DNA from: Photobacterium indicum
GTDB lineage: Bacteria > Pseudomonadota > Gammaproteobacteria > Enterobacterales > Vibrionaceae
DNA: 64,000 nt
Assembly: GCF_003026215.1 (NCBI RefSeq)
Contig: NZ_PYOC01000013.1
Span: 1-64,000 of the forward strand
Reading direction: 5' to 3'
In this document: positions 1 through 6,529 of the stretch, piece by piece
How positions within the stretch are numbered: the first letter of the stretch is position 1
Layout: the number at the start of each line of letters is the position of its first letter
Notes under the pieces: generated by a model
The model's database searches: none
The model's input: only the letters and a program-made list of their open reading frames with translations
Told to the model about the DNA's origin: nothing
Program-made: the position numbers and the translations under genes

Positions 1-127
1 CATCCTTACCGAAAGGGTGACTACGTTACATTAACCTTAATAGTCTGAATTACCACTGCTGCTACAAACTCCTAATTGTTTTATGGAACATTCCTCCCGC
101 TGACATTATTCTCAGCGGGATTTTTTT
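1..127 (+). ncRNA. Candidate small RNA, array copy 1
   Basis: This core starts with a 5' hairpin, CATCCTT/AAGGGTG with one G-U pair and loop ACCGA. A possible GACTA/TAGTC stem follows, then an unpaired stretch containing CTCCTAAT. The 3' end is the terminator hairpin CCCGCTGA/TCAGCGGG followed by seven T. Its upstream promoter block lies outside the window, so the 5' end is inferred from the other copies. Confidence 0.6.
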
Positions 128-266
128 CCTTATAAAACACAGAAAATTACCCAAACCATCATCCCTCTGCCAGTAAGTAAGAAATAAATAATCCACTTTT
201 TTGAAATGAATTTGAACTAACTAAGCAATACACACTCTTACTACTATGATTGAGATTACTGGTTTG

Positions 267-393
267 CATCCTTACCGAAAGGGTGACTACGTTACATTAA
301 CCTTAATAGTCTGAATTACCACTGCTGCTACAAACTCCTAATTGTTTTATGGAACATTCCTCCCGCTGACATTATTCTCAGCGGGATTTTTTT
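267..393 (+). ncRNA. Candidate small RNA, array copy 2
   Basis: The core is 127 nt and nearly identical to copy 1, with the 5' hairpin in its G-U form and the same CCCGCTGA/TCAGCGGG terminator. Upstream lies a block conserved in copies 2-5 that contains TTGAACTAACTAAGCAAT, ACACTCTTA and TATGAT. GAACTA-N16-TCTTA resembles a sigma-E promoter (GAACTT-N16-TCTGA), but the match is imperfect and a sigma-70 promoter cannot be excluded. Confidence 0.6.
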
Positions 394-533
394 ATCTTAA
401 AAAACACAAAAAAATCACCCAAACTATCATTCCCCTGTTGGTTATGAATAAATAGAGAGGAGAAATAAATAATCCACTTTTTTTGAAATGAAATTGAACT
501 AACTAAGCAATGCACACTCTTATTACTGGTTTG

Positions 534-660
534 CATCCTTACCAAAAGGGTGACTACGTTACATTGACCTTAATAGTCTGAATTACCACTGCTGCTACAA
601 ACTCCTAATTGTTTTATGGAACATTCCTCCCGCTGACATTATTCTCAGCGGGATTTTTTT
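534..660 (+). ncRNA. Candidate small RNA, array copy 3 (promoter region shortened)
   Basis: The core is 127 nt. The 5' hairpin loop differs by one base (ACCAA instead of ACCGA), which leaves the stem intact, and the terminator is unchanged. Compared with copies 2, 4 and 5, 15 bp just upstream are missing between two ATTACT direct repeats, removing the TATGAT motif. If that motif is the -10 element, this copy may be silent; if the promoter is the GAACTA/TCTTA pair, it is untouched. Confidence 0.55.
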
Positions 661-813
661 ATCTTAAAAAACACAAAAAATCACCCAAGCCATCATTCCC
701 CTGTTGGTTATGAATAAATAAGGAGGAGAAATAAATAACCCATTTTATTGAAATGAAATTGAACTAACTAAGCAATACACACTCTTATTACTATGATTGA
801 GATTACTGGTTTG

Positions 814-940
814 CATCCTTACCGAAAGGATGACTACGTTACATTGACCTTAATAGTCTGAATTACCACTGCTGCTACAAACTCCTAATTGTTTTATGGA
901 ACACTCCTCCCGCTGACATTATTCTCAGCGGGATTTTTTT
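814..940 (+). ncRNA. Candidate small RNA, array copy 4
   Basis: The core is 127 nt. The 5' hairpin is here a perfect 7-bp stem, CATCCTT/AAGGATG, because the G-U pair of copies 1-3 is replaced by A-U. The terminator is identical to copies 1-3, and the upstream block is complete. Confidence 0.6.
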
Positions 941-1093
941 ATCTTAAAAAACACAAAAAATCACCCAAGCCATCATTCCCCTGTTGGTTATGAATAAATA
1001 AGGAGGAGAAATACATAGCCCATTTTATTGAAATGAAATTGAACTAACTAAGCAATGCACACTCTTATTACTATGATTGAGATTACTGGTTTG

Positions 1094-1213
1094 CATCCTT
1101 ACCGAAAGGATGACTACGTTACATTGACCTTGATAGTCTGAATTACCACTGCTGCTACAAATTCCTTATTGTGTAAAAACATTTTCCCGTTGAATTTCAA
1201 CGGGATTTTTTTT
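1094..1213 (+). ncRNA. Candidate small RNA, array copy 5 (diverged 3' end)
   Basis: The 5' two thirds match copy 4, including the perfect CATCCTT/AAGGATG stem. After position ~1161 the sequence diverges and ends in a different terminator, CCCGTTGA/TCAACGGG plus eight T. Against the other copies one C-G pair has become T-A on both arms, a compensatory change. The terminator sits 9 bp from the 3' end of the opposing yeeZ gene and could stop transcription both ways. Confidence 0.55.
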
Positions 1214-1222
1214 CACCATACG

Positions 1223-2056
1223 TCAAGGCTTAGCAATGTCTAACGCTGATACCGCAAGATCGGGATGCTTCAAAGATAAGCCTAAAACTTTTATTGTTCT
1301 TTCTGAGTTAATCACTTTCCCTTTTGGTGTTAAATCTTCCTCAAAAATCGGTAGATCGATACCCACTTTTAATGCACTCGCAGTGTAATATGCTTCTCGC
1401 GTTGGATGAAAAGGGGCTGCTAGGTGCAGTGTTTTTACATCTGGTGATTTTACAATAATACTCGTGATGGCTTGAATACAGTCATCGAGATGAATCAAAT
1501 TAACCTGTGATTTCCCCCCCTTGATGCCAGTGCGCCCCGATAAAAACTTAGCAGGATGACGATTAGGACCAATCAAACCAGATAAGCGCAAGACAACCAA
1601 ATCATCCCCCCAGATGTCACGCAATTGTTGTTCTAATTTATAATGAGTGATGCCCGATTCACTATCAGGGTTTGGTTGCATTGACTCAGTGATTTCACCT
1701 TGCATACTGCCATATACTGATGTGGTACTGATAAAAATAATTCGCTTACAACCATTATCCTTTGCAGCCATAGATAATGATAAAACCGAAGCAATATATT
1801 CATGGCTCTGTACTGCTCTTCGTCTTGGTGGAACATTGATAACCAATACACCTGCGGCAAAAAAAGCTCTCATTTCAGAGCTAATGTGTGATCGCTCAAG
1901 TGGAATAGTTAATTCAACCCCATGAATACCGACACTTTCTAGTTGTTTAGCCGCCTCCAGATTGGTTTTACTGCCGTAGACATCGAACCCTTGTGATACT
2001 AAATATTTTGCCAACGGTAAACCTAACCAGCCACAACCGCATATACTTACTTTCAT
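1223..2056 (-). CDS. yeeZ: NAD(P)-dependent epimerase/dehydratase-like protein YeeZ
   Basis: The 277-residue product is a short-chain dehydrogenase/epimerase-like protein of the YeeZ type, whose substrate is not established. The N-terminus carries the dinucleotide-binding turn GCGWLG (residues 7-12) and YGSK (27-30), both as in E. coli YeeZ. STTSVYG lies at 110-116 and a GLIGPNRHP segment further on. The YxxxK pair typical of active epimerases is not clearly placed, as in E. coli YeeZ, so activity is uncertain. The start is ATG in MKVSICG, colinear with the E. coli protein. It stands alone, convergent with the repeat array. Confidence 0.85.
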   Translation of the reverse strand: MKVSICGCGWLGLPLAKYLVSQGFDVYGSKTNLEAAKQLESVGIHGVELTIPLERSHISSEMRAFFAAGVLVINVPPRRRAVQSHEYIASVLSLSMAAKDNGCKRIIFISTTSVYGSMQGEITESMQPNPDSESGITHYKLEQQLRDIWGDDLVVLRLSGLIGPNRHPAKFLSGRTGIKGGKSQVNLIHLDDCIQAITSIIVKSPDVKTLHLAAPFHPTREAYYTASALKVGIDLPIFEEDLTPKGKVINSERTIKVLGLSLKHPDLAVSALDIAKP

Positions 2057-2513
2057 TAATTATACCAATTCCATTAATTATCTGACCATTCAGAACACAA
2101 CTGGGCATCTAGTTCAAGGATAGCGGTTGATAGAAGAGTCGTTCCCTTTTGAAATCGCTAGACACAGAAGTTGGCTTCCAGTGGTGTTCCCTTTGAGCGA
2201 GTGTAAAATATTTTTAGACTTGTCTAAAAGCATTTTAACTCTCGCTAAATTAATCAAACAATTAGTGGATTGGCTATTACCTTCACTCGTTATTTTCATG
2301 AAAATACCAAAGCACGCCAAAAGATATAAAATAACTATTTATTTATTTCACCCTGTAAATTAATTCCTCGCATATGAAATTAAACTACAAAATAACCTTT
2401 TATCAGAGTAAAAAAAGCCTTATTTTTTAAATTTAGTTTCAAAACTGAAAGAAAAAAGTCGATCCCGATCAAACTATAATAAAAATAGAAAGCTAACTAC
2501 TAGGAGCGAATCG
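2057..2513. other. Intergenic region between yeeZ and hexR
   Basis: This 457-bp stretch holds no gene I can support. The short frames in it lack a convincing ribosome binding site and recognisable sequence. It opens with TATACCAATT (2061-2070), also found at 10831-10840, which looks like an edge motif of a dispersed repeat. The last 100 bp are very AT-rich and include TATAAT at 2475-2480, a possible -10 element for the leader ORF and hexR, though no good -35 precedes it. Confidence 0.4.
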
Positions 2514-2582
2514 ATGAAAAGTAGTATAGTTTCACCATATTGGCTTTATATCTTAATTAAGCCTACGAATGTAATTCAGTAA
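2514..2582 (+). CDS. Possible 22-residue leader peptide upstream of hexR
   Basis: A 22-codon frame (MKSSIVSPYWLYILIKPTNV, then IQ) starts with ATG 7 nt after a good Shine-Dalgarno AGGAG (2502-2506) and stops 17 nt before the hexR ATG. hexR itself has no strong ribosome binding site, so translation of this ORF could influence hexR. A palindrome-like TGTAATTCAGTAACT at 2570-2584 overlaps its end and partly matches the HexR operator consensus TGTAATTAAATTACA (11 of 15), suggesting possible autoregulation. Expression is not shown. Confidence 0.35.
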   Translation: MKSSIVSPYWLYILIKPTNVIQ

Positions 2583-2599
2583 CTAACGCGGTAATCGCT

Positions 2600-3454
2600 A
2601 TGAATACCCTAGAAAAAGTTCAAAAAAATTTAGATAACTTCAGTAAGTCCGAACGTAAAGTTGCTGAAGTAATTATTGCATCACCACAAACCGCTATTCA
2701 TTCAAGTATTGCTACGCTTGCTAAAATGGCGGATGTCAGTGAGCCAACGGTTAACCGTTTCTGCCGTCGCTTAGACACAAAAGGCTTCCCTGACTTTAAA
2801 TTGCATTTAGCTCAAAGCCTTGCAAATGGAACGCCTTACGTTAACCGTAACGTTGAAGAAGATGATAGCCCTGATGCTTATACATCAAAAATATTTGAAT
2901 CTACAATGGCTTGCCTTGACGTAGCTAAGAATAGCCTTGACCCAGTACAAATCAATCGTTCTGTTGATTTGCTGACTCAGGCAAAGAAAATATCGTTCTT
3001 TGGTTTAGGTGCATCTGCATCTGTTGCACACGATGCGCAAAACAAATTTTTCCGTTTTAACATCCCCATTGTATGCTTCGACGACATCGTTATGCAGCGC
3101 ATGAGTGTTATTAATTGCTCTGATGGTGATGTTGTCGTGATGATATCTCACACTGGTCGTACCAAAAGTTTGGTTGATATCGCACGTATTGCTCGTGAAA
3201 ATGGTGCAACGGTTATTGGTATTACAGCCAAAGATTCACCGCTTGATCGTGAATGTTCTCTCTCTATATGTCTCGATGTACCAGAAGACACTGACATTTA
3301 TATGCCAATGGCGAGTCGTGTTGTACAAATGACAGTCATTGATGTGCTTGCTACAGGCTTTACATTACGTCGTGGTTCAGGCTTTAGAGAAAACTTAAAA
3401 CGTGTAAAAGAATCATTAAAAGACTCTCGTTTTTCAAAAGATAATGTTCTTTAA
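2600..3454 (+). CDS. hexR: HexR, RpiR-family regulator of central carbon metabolism
   Basis: HexR is a DNA-binding repressor/activator of sugar-phosphate genes (Entner-Doudoroff, glycolysis, gluconeogenesis) and responds to KDPG in other gammaproteobacteria. The 284-residue protein has an N-terminal helix-turn-helix (about 35-75, DVSEPTVNRFCRR) and a C-terminal SIS sugar-phosphate domain with FGLGASA (134-140) and SHTGRT (183-188). Length and order fit the family. It lies immediately upstream of pykA in the same direction but is separated from it by a strong terminator. The ATG at 2600 has a weak ribosome binding site. Confidence 0.92.
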   Translation: MNTLEKVQKNLDNFSKSERKVAEVIIASPQTAIHSSIATLAKMADVSEPTVNRFCRRLDTKGFPDFKLHLAQSLANGTPYVNRNVEEDDSPDAYTSKIFESTMACLDVAKNSLDPVQINRSVDLLTQAKKISFFGLGASASVAHDAQNKFFRFNIPIVCFDDIVMQRMSVINCSDGDVVVMISHTGRTKSLVDIARIARENGATVIGITAKDSPLDRECSLSICLDVPEDTDIYMPMASRVVQMTVIDVLATGFTLRRGSGFRENLKRVKESLKDSRFSKDNVL

Positions 3455-3485
3455 TACTAAATTAGTATCATTCATAAAAATAGGA

Positions 3486-3515
3486 AGCACGAATGAATAT
3501 TCGTGCTTTTTTTTT
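3486..3515 (+). terminator. Intrinsic terminator of hexR
   Basis: A 9-bp perfect stem AGCACGAAT/ATTCGTGCT with a 4-nt loop is followed by a run of T, 32 nt after the hexR stop codon. Confidence 0.9.
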
Positions 3516-3773
3516 CATAAAATATTGAACAAGCAGCTTACTCATTGGATTCACTTAAGTAATCAATTCATAAATAACTATACTTAAATGAATGTTATTC
3601 AGTAATTATAAGAAAATATGCATAACTTACTTACATGGAAATGTATATTTTTTTCAATTTATTGATGAAGAACAGCTTTCTCGCCCCTTTTCCTGTAGTA
3701 ATATTTCATCATGTTAGTGACTGATCCACAGTGTGATCGGTATAGCACAGTTAAATAAAAGATGGAGTTTCAA
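3516..3773 (+). promoter_or_regulatory. AT-rich region upstream of pykA
   Basis: This gene-free stretch should hold the pykA promoter. I see no clear -35/-10 pair and no good HexR operator. GGAG at 3764-3767 is the pykA ribosome binding site. Confidence 0.4.
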
Positions 3774-5219
3774 ATGTCTGAACAACTAAGACGTACCAAA
3801 ATCGTAACTACACTTGGTCCTGCTACTGACCGCGATAACAACCTTGAAAAAATTATCGCCGCTGGTGCTAACGTAGTTCGAATGAACTTCTCTCACGGTA
3901 GCCCTGAAGATCATATCCAACGTACAAAAATGGTACGTGAAATTGCAGCAAAGCTTGGAAAACATATTGCTATTCTTGGCGATCTTCAAGGTCCAAAGAT
4001 TCGAGTTTCTACCTTTAAAGACGGTAAAATACAATTGGCTATCGGTGATAAGTTCACACTAGATAGTGACCTTCCAAAAGGTGAAGGCCATCAAGATGCT
4101 GTCGGTCTTGACTATAAAGAGCTACCCAATGATGTTGTAACTGGCGATCTTTTACTGCTAGATGATGGTCGAGTTCAGTTAAAAGTAACAGCAGTGAGTG
4201 GTAATAAAGTACATACCGAAGTCACCGTTGGTGGTCCGTTATCTAATAACAAAGGCATCAATAAAAAAGGCGGTGGGCTTTCTGCTGAAGCACTAACTGA
4301 GAAAGACAAAGCCGACATTATTACAGCAGCCAAAATGGGGGTTGATTATCTTGCTGTGTCATTCCCACGTAACGGCGAAGACATGAAGTATGCTCGAAGC
4401 CTTGCATTAGATGCAGGTCTAGAAGCTAAGTTAGTCGCTAAAGTTGAGCGTGCAGAAGCTGTTGCAACAACAGAAGCGATGGATGACATCATCATGGCAT
4501 CTGATGTGGTAATGGTTGCTCGTGGCGACCTTGGTGTTGAAATTGGTGACCCAGAGCTGGTTGGCGTTCAAAAGAAGTTAATTCGTCGTGCTCGTAGCCT
4601 TAACCGTACCGTTATTACTGCGACTCAAATGATGGAGTCGATGATTACTAGCCCGATGCCAACACGAGCAGAAGTAATGGACGTTGCTAACGCCGTATTG
4701 GATGGTACTGATGCTGTAATGCTTTCTGCAGAAACAGCGGCTGGTGATTTCCCAGTTGAAACCGTTCAAGCAATGTCGAGTGTTTGTGTGGGTGCTGAAA
4801 AAGAGCCAAGCATCAATGTATCCAATCACCGCTTAGCTCGCACATTTTCTTCACCTGAAGAAACGATCGCAATGTCTACCATGTATGCTGCAAACCACAT
4901 GGAAGGCGTAAAAGCGATGGTAGCAATGACCGAGTCTGGTCGTACACCATTAATGATGTCTCGTATCTCATCTGGTTTACCTGTTTTTGCTATGTCTCGT
5001 AACGAAAACACACTGAACCGTTCTTCACTATACCGCGGTGTAACACCAGTCTATTTCGACCGTGATAGCGACGCAGGTCTTGAAGCGGCTAAACACGCAC
5101 TGGCTGTTCTAAAAGAACATGGTTACTTAACAACGGGTGATCTTGTCATTATCACCCAAGGTGACGTAATGGATACGATTGGTTCGACTAACAATATGCG
5201 TATTCTTACTGTCGAATAA
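3774..5219 (+). CDS. pykA: Pyruvate kinase (PykA type)
   Basis: Pyruvate kinase converts phosphoenolpyruvate and ADP to pyruvate and ATP, the last step of glycolysis, in the cytoplasm. The 481-residue sequence is nearly colinear with E. coli PykA (480 residues) from MSEQLRRTKIVTTLGPATD to the final RILTVE. It carries the metal/phosphate residues of VRMNFSHG (35-42), the KVERAEA segment with the catalytic lysine, VMVARGDLGVEI, and ITATQMMESM. An in-frame ATG at 3762 overlaps the Shine-Dalgarno GGAG, so the ATG at 3774 (7 nt after it) is the better start. It lies downstream of hexR, consistent with HexR control of this step. Confidence 0.96.
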   Translation: MSEQLRRTKIVTTLGPATDRDNNLEKIIAAGANVVRMNFSHGSPEDHIQRTKMVREIAAKLGKHIAILGDLQGPKIRVSTFKDGKIQLAIGDKFTLDSDLPKGEGHQDAVGLDYKELPNDVVTGDLLLLDDGRVQLKVTAVSGNKVHTEVTVGGPLSNNKGINKKGGGLSAEALTEKDKADIITAAKMGVDYLAVSFPRNGEDMKYARSLALDAGLEAKLVAKVERAEAVATTEAMDDIIMASDVVMVARGDLGVEIGDPELVGVQKKLIRRARSLNRTVITATQMMESMITSPMPTRAEVMDVANAVLDGTDAVMLSAETAAGDFPVETVQAMSSVCVGAEKEPSINVSNHRLARTFSSPEETIAMSTMYAANHMEGVKAMVAMTESGRTPLMMSRISSGLPVFAMSRNENTLNRSSLYRGVTPVYFDRDSDAGLEAAKHALAVLKEHGYLTTGDLVIITQGDVMDTIGSTNNMRILTVE

Positions 5220-5237
5220 CCATTTTTAAAATGCAAA

Positions 5238-5264
5238 AGGCTTGCTGTAATAGCAAGCCTTTTT
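5238..5264 (+). terminator. Intrinsic terminator of pykA
   Basis: An AGGCTTGCT/AGCAAGCCT stem is followed by TTTTT, 18 nt after the pykA stop. Confidence 0.9.
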
Positions 5265-5353
5265 ATTTTTAGGACGGGACAACGAAACAAAACTAGACAG
5301 ACAACGGCCAGAATCACGCGCACGGTACGTTAGCAGCCAGTCGAACCTGTTAG

Positions 5354-5935
5354 CTACTTCGGTGGCACCCAGTTATGATTTGTTTTTGCGGTAAGTATAT
5401 GATCTTCCCATTTACCGTTGATCAGTAAATAGTCTTTCGCTCTGCCTTCTTTTTCAAAGCCTAAATCTTCTAACACTTTACCGCTGCGTTTATTTCTTGG
5501 CATATAGGCAGCCATAATGCGATGAAACTGTTTCTCTTCAAACATCCACTCGACAACAGCATCAAGAGCACGGTGCATAATACCTTTGCCTTGATAAGTT
5601 TCAGCCAATGAATAGCCTACATGGCATGCATAAAACGGGTGCTTCACTAAATTACTGAAGTTGATAACCCCAATTACATCATCTGAATCTTTCGTCGTAA
5701 TAACAAAATAATAAGCAAGATTGTGTTTATGAAGTTCGGTTAGTTGTAACAACCTTTTCTCCCACCCTTCAGGTAAGAAAAAATTTTCATCGCGTAACGG
5801 CTCCCAAGGCTGTAGATATGCTCGATTTTTTTGGTAGTAAGCTGTAATTCGAGCAGAATCTTTGTTACCGATCAAACGAATTTTAAGTTCATCAACCACT
5901 AATGTTGTAGAGCGGTTTATAATAGAGTTAAACAA
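5354..5935 (-). CDS. rimJ: Ribosomal protein alanine N-acetyltransferase RimJ
   Basis: A GNAT-fold acetyltransferase of 193 residues, closely resembling E. coli RimJ, which acetylates the N-terminal alanine of ribosomal protein S5. Supporting segments are QPWEPLRDE near residue 42, YQGKGIMHRALDA (acetyl-CoA binding R/QxxGxG/A loop), HRIMAAYMPRNKRSGKVLEDLGFEKEG in the C-terminal half, and the final TLTA-like tail. The start is a TTG at 5935, 5 nt after a good AAGGGA; no ATG lies nearby in frame. It is divergent from ogt, sharing a gap of under 40 bp. Confidence 0.9.
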   Translation of the reverse strand: MFNSIINRSTTLVVDELKIRLIGNKDSARITAYYQKNRAYLQPWEPLRDENFFLPEGWEKRLLQLTELHKHNLAYYFVITTKDSDDVIGVINFSNLVKHPFYACHVGYSLAETYQGKGIMHRALDAVVEWMFEEKQFHRIMAAYMPRNKRSGKVLEDLGFEKEGRAKDYLLINGKWEDHILTAKTNHNWVPPK

Positions 5936-5972
5936 ATTAGTCCCTTAAAACTTATGGTGTACTTTGGCTGTT

Positions 5973-6467
5973 ATGATGTATTACGACGTTATTGATACTG
6001 TACTAGGAAAAGTCTACCTTCTTGCCGACAGCAAGGGGTTACGACAACTCACTGTGGGTAGCGCTGGATTTTGTCCCGATTCAAGTTGGGAACATGATCC
6101 CGATGCTATGAAACCTTACACGAATCAACTTACAGAGTACCTAAGCGGGAAAAGGCAAAAATTCACTATCCCTTTGGCACCTCAGGGTACACAGTTCCAG
6201 CAACAAGTCTGGCAAACGCTCACTGAAATCCCCTTTGGTGAAACCTTCAACTACCAACAAATCGCAGACAAACTTGGCACTTCGAATGCAGCTCCTGCCA
6301 TTGGCATAACCAGAAACGTAAACCCCATCCCCATTATTATTCCTTGCCACCGTGTACTCAACAACAACAATTCATTGTGTAATTATCGCTACGGTCAAGA
6401 AATGGTCTCTCAATTACTGGCACTAGAATCAGGTCAGCTATCACTGATACCAACCATTACCAAATAA
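5973..6467 (+). CDS. ogt: Divergent O6-alkylguanine-DNA alkyltransferase (Ogt family)
   Basis: The family moves alkyl groups from O6-alkylguanine in DNA to an active-site cysteine. The 164-residue product keeps the acceptor motif PCHRV (124-128, Cys125), the preceding NPIPIII strand and a recognisable helix-turn-helix. Two normally conserved features differ. The arginine finger of the ARAVG motif (Arg128 in human MGMT) is proline here (APAIG, Pro108). The Ser-Gly after the conserved Asn-Tyr is Arg139-Tyr140. Activity is therefore doubtful. The start is taken at ATG 5973; an in-frame TTG at 5964 is possible. The ribosome binding site is weak in both cases. Confidence 0.8.
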   Translation: MMYYDVIDTVLGKVYLLADSKGLRQLTVGSAGFCPDSSWEHDPDAMKPYTNQLTEYLSGKRQKFTIPLAPQGTQFQQQVWQTLTEIPFGETFNYQQIADKLGTSNAAPAIGITRNVNPIPIIIPCHRVLNNNNSLCNYRYGQEMVSQLLALESGQLSLIPTITK

Positions 6468-6472
6468 AGAGA

Positions 6473-6507
6473 AATACCACACTGTCATTCATCTCAGTGT
6501 GGTATTT
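6473..6507. terminator. Bidirectional terminator between ogt and tyrR
   Basis: AATACCACACTG pairs perfectly with CAGTGTGGTATT around an 11-nt loop. A T-rich flank on the plus side and an A-rich flank on the other make it usable by both convergent genes. Confidence 0.8.
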
Positions 6508-6529
6508 TATCTGATAATTAAACGATGAA

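Larger units (their letters stand above)
1..1213 (+). repeat. Tandem array of five ~267-280 bp units, each a candidate sRNA gene
   Basis: Five direct repeats begin with the same motif at 1, 267, 534, 814 and 1094, giving periods of 266, 267, 280 and 280 bp. Each unit has a 120-127 nt conserved core ending in a GC-rich hairpin and T-run, followed by a more variable AT-rich spacer that carries a conserved block just before the next core. No unit has a conserved reading frame. The window opens exactly at the first base of a core, so more copies may lie upstream. The architecture, promoter-like block, structured core and intrinsic terminator repeated five times, is what a tandem small-RNA array would show. 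I do not recognise the RNA family. Confidence 0.8.

Noticed and set aside
1..1213. CRISPR array
   Set aside because: The repeated unit is ~270 bp and its spacers are themselves nearly identical, unlike the 20-45 bp repeats and unique spacers of CRISPR; no cas gene is present.
2127..2363. 78-codon frame on the plus strand and an overlapping minus-strand frame before hexR
   Set aside because: No ribosome binding site, low-complexity AT-rich sequence, overlapping frames on both strands and no recognisable protein.
3732..3749. CRP-like site TGTGA...GCACA before pykA
   Set aside because: The arms are separated by 8 bp rather than 6 and the second arm is imperfect.
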